Shown in pieces: positions 34,174 to 44,590 of a stretch of 64,000 nt of DNA. The notes beneath the pieces were generated by a model that was given only the letters and a program-made list of their open reading frames with translations, made no database searches and was not told the DNA's origin. The translations under genes were made by a program, and so were the position numbers. This DNA is from Utricularia gibba (taxonomy: Eukaryota; Streptophyta; Magnoliopsida; Lamiales; Lentibulariaceae). Every line of letters begins with the position of its first letter. Within the stretch, counting starts at the first letter, position 1. The stretch lies in contig NEEC01000015.1 in assembly GCA_002189035.1 (NCBI GenBank), positions 806,001 through 870,000 of the forward strand, read 5' to 3'.

Positions 34174-34760
34174 CTACATACAAAAAAACTTTTTGATTTT
34201 ACTACCCACACACGGACGGGTGGGTGTACTTCTTTTAATCGCGATTTCTATAACATATTCGGTGTGGCGACATCGAGTTGTAACTGCCCCACGGCAGAAA
34301 GGGCATCGTGAGATTCGTTGGGACCACGCCTGGCAGACATGGCCCTCGCCGCACTTCAAAAAAAAAAGAAAATGTTAATTCATATTTATATAAAATAAAA
34401 CTTAAATTTCTTACTGAAAAGATGGGCCCCCTCATCGGGCCCTCAAAACAGATCGGACAACTCAATATCTCGCCCGGTACTGTATAAATATCTTTTGTCG
34501 ACATTTTGTGATGCAATGTTTAATTTCACCCCACCCTCTTATATAGTGTTGAGAAGCAAAATTTATATAATGAAAAGTTTATATTTTTTGAACAATATTA
34601 CACTTTAATCATGCACATTACAAAACTCATAACATTGCGCTATTAATTCTAAAAAAAATTATAATATGTATTTTGCAATGAAATTTTAATTCGGTGTATA
34701 ACAAAATTCACTGTGTATTGTAACTAATTCTGAAAAAAATTGTAATATGTTATTTTACAT
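34174..34760 (-). pseudogene. SINA-like RING-finger gene fragment within a dispersed repeat (copy 1)
   Basis: Read on the minus strand, an exon-like piece near 34423-34495 codes GEILSCPICFEGPMRGPIFS and is followed by GTAAGA. A second piece at 34174-34346 codes CGEGHVCQAW, then RCPFCRGAV and RCRHTEYVIEIAIKR. Order and spacing match the RING plus RCR..E.VIE linker of plant SINA-like E3 ligases, with an intron between. No SIAH substrate domain follows. The flank up to ~34760 is repeated near 38165-38530, so the gene piece rides on a repeat. There is no promoter evidence. Confidence 0.6.
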
Positions 34761-34845
34761 GTCATTTTTTACATAATAAAAATCTTGCACACCCCAAAAA
34801 GGCAACTTAAAAAATCAGGGAGATAGAAATAAATCTTACGTACCA

Positions 34846-35178
34846 CAAAGGATGAAAGTTGGGTCGGGCTGGGTCAGCCCAACTCTAACCCAAAGGGTTC
34901 CTGCTAAATTTCGGGCTAAGGCCATATTGAAGCACGATTACATATAATCATAATTAATATGTTTCTAGCCCAATTATTTTTTTGGCCCGACTAATCCAAA
35001 AAAATTATCCATCGTGCCCTAGACCCATCGGGCTTTTAAGCCCTAAACTCAACCAGCCCTAAGGCATTGGGGCCAAAAGCTCGATTAAATTTCAAATCGT
35101 CAACATATAAGCCCAATGTTGATATTTTCTAATGCCGTGCCGGGCCGGCCCACTCTTTAGGTTTACATTTTCATTCCT
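34846..35178. mobile_element. hAT-type MITE with 8-bp target duplication
   Basis: 333 bp bounded by ACGTACCA (34838-34845) and ACGTAGCA (35179-35186), one mismatch. Ends are inverted: AGGATGAAAGTTGGGTCGGG on the left, and AGGAATGAAAATG on the reverse strand at the right. The interior is built of GGGCC/GGCCC words. No transposase is present. Confidence 0.75.
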
Positions 35179-35206
35179 ACGTAGCATCAATTAACCTTGT
35201 ATTACG

Positions 35207-35764
35207 TAGAGATGAAAGTTGGGCCGGGCCGGGCTGGGCCGACCCTATTTTAGAGGGGTCTCGCCAAGTTTCGGGTTTAGGTTGGGCTTAAGTCCAATTA
35301 CATAAAAATATGATTAATATGATCCTAATCTGATTATTCATTAAATTGGATTGTCTCTACTTGACCCATGGATCTACCATATAATAAATACAATTTTTTT
35401 AAAAATTAATAAACATTAATACACATTTTAATATTATTTAAATAATTTATAGAAAAAAAATAAAATTATTATATAAATTATTAATTCATATTATTTATCC
35501 TAAAAATAAAATATTGTATATAAAATGAATTTAAATTATTCAAAATAAAAAAAATAATTATAATTATCATACATAAAACTTTATTTTTAAATTGGTACTA
35601 GGTCCATAGAACTTTTAGACCCGAAGCTCAATCGGTCCTAAGGACTTAGAGTTTCGGGCCAAAAAATCCAGTCTTTCGGATCATCAATGTATAGGCTCAA
35701 ATGCGATGTATTTTATGGCCGGATTGGGCTGGCCCACTTGCTTGGGCTTGAACTTTCTTCCCTA
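35207..35764. mobile_element. hAT-type MITE with 8-bp target duplication
   Basis: 558 bp bounded by GTATTACG (35199-35206) and GTATTAGG (35765-35772), one mismatch. Terminal inverted repeats TAGAGATGAAAGTTGGGCCGG and, from the right end on the reverse strand, TAGGGAAGAAAGTTCAAGCCC. It is the same family as the two copies to its left and has no coding capacity. Confidence 0.8.
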
Positions 35765-36237
35765 GTATTAGGGAAGACATGCAAGAAGACGAATTTTTGG
35801 GATTCATGCAGAATTTTTTAAATACCTAGTGTGTGGGACGGCCCCATAGGCAGGCCATCCGGGTGTATTACAAATATCACACGGACTGGCGGGATGGCCC
35901 ACTCGGAAATGCCGCCACGTGGAGCACGTCATAAAGAATACCCTTTGACAAAAGTCACCTCGGGTTCGTCCTGCTAATAAAGGAAAATCCAATTAATACT
36001 TGTACAAAAATGTTATATTTTTTTTTCTGTGAATATTACATCAATTTTCGCAATCTAATTCCTAAACCCACAACAAGGTAATGAAAACATACTCTACCCA
36101 ATGTGGACCTTGTATTTCAAAATAACAATTCCCGTGTTGTATAATATCAATCTCGATAAACAAATTGTACATCAAAACTTGACCACTATCTTTTAGAATA
36201 TAGATAAATGGATGATGACCTTTTAACACTTGCTCAC

Positions 36238-37582
36238 TGTTAAGTGTCATTTTCTTACTAATTCTTAGGTTATTTTTATGCTTAATTATGATTAGGATTG
36301 TTTAATTAAGAATCTATAATATGAGATTTAAGTTTTTATCTAGTTTAAAGTAATTATCCTAAATCTTGTATTTTATGTAATAATTTTACTAATTTTAATT
36401 GAGTTATTCTAGAGTTGCACACGTGGCAGGAAGTAAGATAAATAGGGTATTAGATGGCGACAAATTGAATCTTCCCGAGCTAACATTCCCTTGATTTCCT
36501 GAAGATTGCAGACGCCTAATCATGAGCCTTGGCGTGCGGAACATGGGAGTTTTTGACATGCGGCATCATTAGCGTACCAGTGTCAGACGTTGCTTGCAAG
36601 TCATCCCAAATTCAGCAGAATCATAGGGCACGAAAGCTCAGACTCTTAATGAAGTTCAGTTTTGATCAGACAAGTTTAGTTTACTTTAGTTTAGTTTTCC
36701 CTTTTGTTTTACTCTCTCTAGAGGATTTTTCTTCTAGCTTCTCTTTGGAACTTTGTTTGTGTTTTCTTTATTTTGTATGGCCGTTCGTGGCTAGAACTTT
36801 CGTTTCTGGTTGGAACACCCCCAGATCTATGTTTCGTTACCTTATCTTCACACTTTCTCTGAATCCGAACGGGTTTCGTATGTCTTCGCGTGACTATGTT
36901 GCAGTCTTTCTGTAACAATCCTTTTATTCATGATTCATGGTTAGCTGATCACTACTCGTGGATTTTAGAGAGGAACAAGGTGGAAAGCACCAACTCCAGC
37001 CCTTTTGGCAGGAGGAAGACAACGTTTTGTCTGTGGCCGTACCTTAGAATCAATCGGCAGGTAGTGACCTTGTATTTGGTCTCATTGGGTCATTAGCAAC
37101 ACTCGGGCACATGCGCGCAATTCGGCCGTGAGGGTACGTTGGAAGGACCTCTTATTCTCACGTTCATCCAAGGAGGAGCAACATCGGGCTATTCCCGTGC
37201 CTTCTTGCAAGAGAGTGTAAGGGAAAATAGGCAATTCCTTACTCCTATAACCGAGTACTCGAGAAGACCATGGAAGAGTGAAGATGCAACGAGCATAGCT
37301 AGACAGTATTTCAAACCAAGGAACATTTACTTTATTTAAGGTTGATCGCTTACGTTTACTTCTGCTGTTTGTTTAAAACTCTCTTACCCCTTACTCAATC
37401 TTCATCATTTACGTTTCTCGCACCTTTTACTTCCAAACCCGTTTATAAATCGTGACAGTTGTATTCGGTGTATCTCATCTTTCACTTAAAAACAACTTCC
37501 TGTGTTTGACACCCGTACTACGCTTTTATGTTTTATGAATTTTAAAAATATTTAAATTTGTTGTGGAAAACAACACACATCA
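36238..37582 (+). repeat. 1.35-kb LTR-like direct repeat, copy A
   Basis: Starts TGTTAAGTGTCATTTT and ends AAAACAACACACATCA. It is similar along its length to 38797-40151 (shared CTTCCCGAGCTAACA, AATCATGAGCCTTG, CACCCGTACTACGC and TTGTGGAAAACAACA) in the same orientation. The TG..CA ends suggest LTRs, and TGG follows the copy. However, no clear tRNA primer-binding site, polypurine tract or matching 5-bp target duplication was found. Confidence 0.65.
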
Positions 37583-37845
37583 TGGATAATCTTTATTTAA
37601 TAATTTTAATGTTACAAATATAAATTTCCAAAACAAAATTCATTTATGTAAATATTACAAAAAAATTTGTACATAAATGACTTTTTATGTACAAAAAAAA
37701 TATTAATTATGATATTTATAATATAATATATACATATAAAAAGTAAGATATATAATTTTAAAATTCTAATATAAACAGTTCACATGATGAATAATTTTTT
37801 AAAGAGTGTTTTTTATAATGGTAACTTTTCAAAATGACTCACGGC

Positions 37846-38530
37846 CACATAGTGTGTGAGCCCTACTTACACCGACTTGCAGCATGCCTACTCTACCCTG
37901 GGCCGATTACCATTAGATGTCGACATATAGAGCATGTTATAGAAACCGCGATTCAACGAAGGACAAGTAGCCGTCCACGTGTGGATAATTAGACTAGTAT
38001 ATATAGCACCAGATGCGAAGCCTATATAAAATCAACTAGTCTATTTTCATTTTATTATCCACACATGGACTGGGGGGTGTCCTTCCTTGAAGCGCCGTCT
38101 CTATCACATGCTCTATATGCTGGCACCTGGTGGTAACTGGCCCCTCATTACACTTTCAAAATATAAATTGTTAATTCATGATTCTATTAAATATTCTTAC
38201 CCAAAAGATGGCCCCCCTCATGGGGCCATCACACCAGATTGGGTAGTTGAATAACTTGCCCGCCAATGTATAGATTTCATCTGCCTACATTTTGTGATGC
38301 AAGGTTTAATCATCCCACCTTCTTATATAGTGTTGAGGAGAAAAATCTATATAATAAAAAGTTTATGTTTTTTGAAAAATATTACACTTTAATCATGCGC
38401 ATTACAAAACTCATAACATTGCACTAGTAATTCTAAAAAAATTGTAATATATATTTTGTAATTTCACTTTAACAAAAGTCGCTATGTTGTGTAAATAATC
38501 TGAAAAAAGTTGTAATATGTGATTTTTGAT
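37846..38530. repeat. Inverted repeat built from SINA-like RING fragments (copies 2 and 3)
   Basis: Plus-strand translation near 37850-37985 gives GHIVCEPYL..RCRHIEHVIETAIQR, a decayed version of the RING tail seen at 34174-34346. About 50 bp further on, the same segment returns inverted (38053-38143), followed on the minus strand by a decayed GPMRGAIF exon near 38210. The 90-bp arms at 37900-37990 and 38053-38143 pair over most of their length, with an inner ACTAGTCTA stem, so a transcript would fold into a long hairpin. Confidence 0.65.
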
Positions 38531-38796
38531 ACTTGAAAAAATTTACTAAGAAATAGCAAGAAATGTTAGAAAAATTTCTATAAAATATTTGAAAAGTCAA
38601 GGGCAAAGAATGAAGTGAAGGGACATGTACAAAATTTCTATAGAATATTTTGTACTAAAGATTAGTATTTGTGTATGAAGTTCAGTAAATCAAATAATAC
38701 TCCTATTAGGTTCATATCCCATTTGTATCTTGATAAACATGAATTTTCATATTTTTAAGATATAAAAATTGTAACTTTTTATTATAATTTGAGTGT

Positions 38797-40151
38797 TGTT
38801 CAGTGTCATTTTATTACTATTTCTTAGGTTATTTTTATGTCTAAATGTACTTAGAAGTGTCTAATTATTAGTCTATAATATGAGATTTAGGTTTTTATCA
38901 AGTTTAGGGTAATTATCCTAAATCTTGTATTTTATCTAATAATTTTGCTAATTTTAATCAAATTTTTCTAGAGGCGCACACGTGACATGAAGTGAGAGAA
39001 CAAGGGCAGCAAATGACGACAAATTAGATCTTCCCGAGCTAACACTCCCTTGATTTCCGGAAGACTGCAAACATCTAATCATGAGCCTTGACGTGCGGAA
39101 CACAGGAGTTTCTGACAGGCGACATCATTAGTGCACAAGTGACAGAGCAGACGTTTGCTTGCAAGTCACCCCAAGATCAGCAGAACCACAAGGACATGAA
39201 AACTCAGACAAGATGGTTCAACTCAGTTCAGTTGGAGGAAGCAGAGAGTAGAGTAGTTAGTTTAGTTTAGACTTTTGCTTTTTTCTCTAGAGGATTTTCC
39301 TCTAGCTTCCCTCTAGAACCTTATTTTTGTTTTCTTTAGTTTATATGACCGTTCGCGGCTAAGAACTTCCATTTTTGGGTGAGGATACTCCCAGATCTAT
39401 GTTTCGTTAGCTTATCTTCATCTCTTCTTTGAATCTAAACGAGTTCTGTATCTCTTCACGCGACTATGTTGCAGTCTTTCTATAACAATCCCCTTATTCA
39501 AGATTCATGGTTAGCTGATCATTACCCACAGGTTTTGAAGAGGAGCAATGTGGAGAGCACCAACTCATGCCATTTTTGGCAGGAGTAAGACAATATTCTG
39601 TCTATGGTCGTATCTCAGGATCAATGGACAGATAGTGACATCGTATCTGAACTTATTGGGTCATTGGCAACACTCGGGCACACGCGTACAACTCGACTGA
39701 TGGTATATTGGCAGGACCTCTTATTCTCACGTTCGTCCAAGGAGGAGTAACATCGGGTTATTCTCGTGCTTTCTTGCAAGAGAGTGTAAGAGAGGGTAGG
39801 CATTCCTTATTTCTATAACCGAGTACTCAAGAAGACCAGAGAAGAGTGAAGATGTAACGGATATAGCTGGGCAGAATTCCAAACCTAGGAACATTTACTT
39901 TATTTAAGGTTAATCGTTTACGTTTACTTTTTATATTTGTTTAAAACCCTCTTACCCCCTTACTCATGCTTCGTTATTTACGTTTTTTGCACCTTTTACT
40001 TCCAAAACCGTTTACAAATCGTGACAGTTATATCTGGTGTACTTCAACTTTCACTCAAAAACAACTCCCTATGTTCGACACCCGTACTACGCTTTTGTGT
40101 TTTACGAGTTTTAAAAATATTTAAATTTGTTGTGGAAAACAACATGCATCA
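38797..40151 (+). repeat. 1.35-kb LTR-like direct repeat, copy B
   Basis: Partner of 36238-37582. Starts TGTTCAGTGTCATTTT and ends AAAACAACATGCATCA. The two copies flank 1.2 kb of noncoding DNA that contains the SINA-like inverted repeat, the arrangement expected of a non-autonomous LTR element, though other explanations remain. 40152-40716 is AT-rich with nothing recognised. Confidence 0.6.
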
Positions 40152-40716
40152 AGTGTTTATAGTGACATTTTCAGTGCTTTGCTAAGGTTTATGAATAATT
40201 GTCATTTTGTGTGAATGTGAGGATTTAGGCCACCATATATATTAACCAACTTTAAGTCCAATAGCAAAGTTTTAAAACTAGAGACATGACATAAATTTCA
40301 TGCAGAAACCAATCAGCAGGACATGTAGCACAAAGAGGGAAGTCAATGAGTGCAATTTTCATCGCCTCATATTATAGATTCAAAATAGGAACAACATGGT
40401 TGTAAGAAACTATACTTGTATTGGAAAATGATAAGAAGAGAAATATAGATTTTTTGGACAGAGACCAACCACGAAAAAAGAGTGTGAGGGATGAGGTGGG
40501 GAGAGAATACAATGATCAGTAGGATATGATTTTCAGCAGAAGAACCTTTAACTTAAAGTTGATAATTGAAAACCCATTTTATCACTAATAGATCATAAAT
40601 ATTAGCACACAAAAGATAAAAATTTATTTCTTTTTTTTTTTTCTAGTTTGCTGAATATTCTATCTTTGCAGTGTTCCTCTTATGATATTTCTTACAATTT
40701 CTTCAGTTTATGTCTT

Positions 40717-41110
40717 TGCACGAAGTGAGCTCCTCCAAGCCTTGAAAATCATGCAAATCAAGCAGCTTCAAGAGCTTATCAATCATTAAAACGAGCCGTG
40801 GCTCAGGTAGAGTTGACGTCGATGTCCAACTGCTCGATAAGCCTCTGCTTTTAGGCCCTGATACATAGCCAATATACGGAAGATGCATTTTGCCGTCGAA
40901 GGAAATAGGCGCTGCAACTATTATAATGAATTAAATTAAAATATTTATAAAACAAAATAATAATTATTTATTTTTAGAAATGTCATAATTTTTTTAATAA
41001 AAAATATTAAATTGAATCAAGGACACTGGCCTCCACTCCTTCCGTACATCTCTAATATATTTTTTTTATTTCTAAATTTTGAATTATTTATGATTAATAT
41101 TTTCTTTTCT
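40717..41110 (+). pseudogene. Direct duplication, copy 2: 3'-end fragment of the XB3-like gene
   Basis: Corresponds to the last ~50 codons and 3' flank of the XB3-like gene at 32969-33345. The frame reads HEVSSSKP, then a TGA where the intact gene has CGA, then KSCKSSSFKSLS and ends LLGPDT plus TAG. It is a dead fragment with no upstream ankyrin or RING part. Confidence 0.85.
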
Positions 41111-41257
41111 ATGTTTTGAGCCGGCCCATTTAAAGAAGCGTTGGGCTGGTTTGATTAATTATCGAACGTTGCCTTTTAGGGTACCCAATGCTGCCGAACC
41201 GCAAGCTGCACGCGGATGTCTTAAACCCTAGCTGGGGTGCGAGTGTCGTCGGCGATC

Positions 41258-41958
41258 ATGGATAGCTGTTCTGTACCTGGAGGCATTTCATCTCTTTCCG
41301 AAGCAGACAATGATCGAATCGCAAAAATGATAGATCAGTTTCAGACGCGGGACAGGTAAAAGGGTTTTGAGCTGTGTAGTGTTTTTGGCCCGTTCGTGAT
41401 TTGGGAGGCTTGGTGATCTTTGAACGACGCTTGCGTGAGTGTAGGTTGCTTCAGAGAATTTAGGTTGCATGAATTTGTTAGATGTTATGCAACTTTGTAC
41501 ATGAAGCTATAACGAGCATTCTCCTTATAAACCAGGGCATCATTTGTTTTTACTGTGCATCTGGACGTTAAGGGAATGACACTTTTTATTCAAGATTATG
41601 AATCTTGTGTGAACGCTGTTTTTGTTCTTTCATTGATGCGAATAGACATACTCTGAATCGGCGAAAATGTTTGGCGATTGCTACTGAGTTTGTATGTGGT
41701 TTCTTGTCATGTTTCCATTATTTTTCTTTGGTGTTACACTGATGCTTCATGATTTGTGTTTCCAGTCTGAAGACATACAATATGCTTGTAGAGCGATGCT
41801 TCAACGGTTGTGTGCACAGCTTTTACCGCAAGTCCCTGGGCAAACAAGAAGAGAACTGTGTCAGGCACTGCGTTGAAAAGTTTCTTAGGCTTTCTATGAG
41901 GGTGTCAATACAGTTTGCTGAAATGAATCAGGCACAGCAGGATGGGTATCATGCCTGA
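41258..41958 (+). CDS. TIM9: Mitochondrial import chaperone TIM9
   Basis: Two exons (41258-41355, 41766-41958) join in phase to 96 residues. TIM9 pairs with TIM10 in the intermembrane space to carry hydrophobic carrier proteins to the TIM22 complex. The twin CX3C motif is intact (ERCFNGCVHSFYRKSLGKQEENCVRHCVEKFL), and ISSLSEADNDRIAKMIDQFQTRDSLKTYN and MRVSIQFAEMNQ match plant TIM9. Disulfide-stabilised small TIMs lack a cleavable presequence, and none is seen here. Its promoter sits just downstream of the repeat-rich insertion. Confidence 0.95.
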
Positions 41959-42498
41959 TGCTTTCACGAGTTCTGGAAGTTCATGTCCTCATCAACACCT
42001 AGCTATTGCTGTAGCACACGGTGCAAGGGAAGGGAAAATCTACGGTTGCATGAAGATAGCATTATTTGTTATTCTTGCAGACCCTTTCTGCTTTCTCCCT
42101 TTCCACAGTGCAAAGCAAAGTTTTATAAAGTGTCACACATCCATGGGATGGAGCGGCAGATGCATTGTGTGGAAGCAACATTCATGGAGACTTAACCAAA
42201 CCAGCTCTAGGTACAGTTCTGATTCGATAGCCTGAGCTCGTGTAACTTTTTGAATGTGCTGGAAGTTTTAAACATATTATGAGAATTCCATTTCTTATTC
42301 CACCAAGAAATCCAAGATTCATATCAATTGTGATTCTGTCACATTCTAATGCACAGTAGTCGATGAATGTTTGGTACATAAGAATCAGACGGGTACAAAG
42401 CTATTTGCAAAAAGAGAAAAAGTACAAAAATCTTATTTGTTTGATTGAACCAGCGAAAGTAAAAATTTGCATTCTCAGATCCGGCTTGTACTTCCCAT
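41959..42498. other. Convergent intergenic region
   Basis: 3' flanks of TIM9 and DUF506; the long plus-strand ORF here has no recognised domain. Confidence 0.35.
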
Positions 42499-43438
42499 CT
42501 AATGATCTCTGATTGAACGAAGGGATTGATGTGCTACACAACTATGTGAAGGAGAATATGTTTGTGTGTCAGGAGACACTATTCTTTTGCAGGGAGTTTC
42601 CCATTTGGCTGCTAAATAATTCAAGGATCTCCAAGGAGGAAGAGGCATTGAGTTTTGTGTGAGAGAGCATGTTGCTGCATCCACCATGATTCGAAGAATC
42701 TGCTTTAGCTTTGCCATGTTTCCAACGAAGATCGGGGGAAGAGAATCAAGGACTGTGCTGTATGGCTGCACGGCTCGAGCTATCTGAAAATGGCGTCGGA
42801 AATCAACCTCGATAATGCATTTCTCTGGTTCTCCATAGCCCCTCTGGTCTAACACATCTATATACTCATGCTGCCCTGAGATTTGATGATAATTAGGGAA
42901 TAACTGCTGACAATCTAGGGCATGTTTTTGAACAGGTTAAGCTACCTCCAGGGTATTTGCCAACGCCTTCCCATTTGGAAACGCACAGAGCTGCATTGTA
43001 ACCAGATGATCGCAGGGCCTTCACCAAGGAATGCAGAACGCCGTTTGAGTCGCAAGGCCCCCGCATTTCGAACTGCGCCGACTCCGGCATCGAGAGAATC
43101 TGCGACCTGGTTACCTCCATCAGTTCGTTCTCATATTTATCCGATGATCGCAAGCAGACCTGCAAGTTCAGCACCACCGTATTCCTCAGAGAAGGCTCTA
43201 CCATTTCCGATAACGCTGCCGATCAATCTACTGCTGTTATACAACTAACCGAAATCCTTTCAGCGTGGTACAGAAGGTCAGAGAAACCGCCATCGGAATC
43301 GGGACTGCACCACGGCTCCATCGTGTCGGCGCTTCCGATCTCTAGGAAGTCTTCCACCATGGCAGCCAAATCCAGGTCGCTCCCCGTCCTCGGGTATGAG
43401 TGCCGCCTGGCAGCGGCGGCCGGTTCTCGGCTCCGCAT
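42499..43438 (-). CDS. DUF506 (PD-(D/E)XK-like plant family) protein, interrupted by an in-frame TGA
   Basis: Two exons, right to left (42946-43438, 42499-42875), form a 290-codon frame. DUF506 proteins are plant proteins with a predicted nuclease-like fold and no settled role. Conserved parts: LAAMVEDFLEIG, DGGFSDLLYHAERIS, LHSLVKALRSSGYNAALCVSKW, the E/D-x-D core region (GQHEYIDVLD, IIEVDFRRHFQIARAV), LDSLPPIFVG and PPWRSLNYLAAKWETP. Codon 72 (43225-43223) is TGA, flanked on both sides by in-frame sequence (..CITAVD, stop, SAALSEMVEPS). A 34-nt intron there would be too short, so this looks like a nonsense change, probably CGA to TGA. It may be a pseudogene, a null allele or an error. The start is the first ATG after the upstream non-ATG extension. 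Confidence 0.85.
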
Positions 43439-44590
43439 CCCCGAGTCCTGGATGTTGAACGGTTGAGCAGTGGCGTGCTTTGAAGAGGTTTTAAAAAGAA
43501 GCGCGTTGGGCGAGCAGTTGACCAAGTTCCAGGGAAACTTCCCAAACGCGTTTCCTCAGAAAACAGTTTGGGAGGCTATAAATAGAATATTAAGTGCATC
43601 CTCAAGATAATAATAGTTTTATTCATTTTCATTGCGTTAATTTATTATGAAAATGAACATTTTATTAATTAAATTCTCCACTTTATTCATGACCTTGACA
43701 TTCATCAGTGTGAGTGCAATTATTTTCTAATCTAAAATTGAAAAGGAAAATAATAAATATTTTTTTAGTTGTGCATTAACTTCATTTTTACTTGTAATTT
43801 TATCAAAATATTTTTAATTTATTCCTCAATTTTGAAATTTATTTTTATTTCCAGAAATTTCATCTTAAAATTTTATTATTATTATTTTAAAAAATGAGTG
43901 GTAAAAAAAATTAGTAATTTAATTTTGGGTTAAACCCTGTCTACCGACGCTTCCCCTGCCACCTTTCGTAGCGTTCGCAATTCACTGACTGGGGCTTTTT
44001 CAGCGTTTATTAGGTGAGTGCTTGGGTTTTAGGTTGGGATCAGGTGACGGAGTAAGGTTTTGAGGTTCTTTTTTTCTTGGAATTGGTTGTCATCAGGTGA
44101 CTACGGTTTTTCCATTGACGACAAAACCCATTGGGTAATGTTTCGTTCTTTTGCGCTATCTATGGTCATCTTAAAGTAGCCGATAGTTCTTTCATTTTCT
44201 TTTTGCGTAGGGTTCATCTCGTTGCGAAATCCATCATTTTTACCTAATTATGGACAGTAAAGTGGCACAGGAGCTGAAATGAATCTGCTAAAGTGTTTCC
44301 TAGTAGCTCGTTCTCCGGCGTTTAATCAGTGTGCGTCGAAGGCTTTTCTGGGAATTTGATTTTGTTATCAGTGTGAATGATGTGCAACAAAAATTCTGGT
44401 CATTTTGGTTTCAATTTCATGCTTGTATAAATGGATTGATACAAACAAATTCTTCATTTGGGATTTTCATTATGTTTGATGGAGATATGGTAAGCTTCTT
44501 TACGATCTTATTTCCTTAATGTACTTTTCAGTTGCCTATTACCTTCGGTTATGATCTTTTTTTGTCTCCTTCATTTGTCAGCAGTGGAAG
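43439..44590. promoter_or_regulatory. Divergent intergenic region and FDM leader
   Basis: AT-rich to 43920, then probable 5' leader of the FDM-like gene with a leader intron whose acceptor is just before 44582 (TTTGTCAG). Confidence 0.4.

Noticed and set aside
36529-36915. 128-codon ORF in LTR-like repeat copy A
   Set aside because: The equivalent frame in copy B is broken and no retroelement protein motif is present, so it is not counted as a gene.
43223-43256. A short intron removing the DUF506 stop codon
   Set aside because: Possible donor GTTAGT and acceptor GCAG are only ~34 nt apart, below the plant intron minimum.
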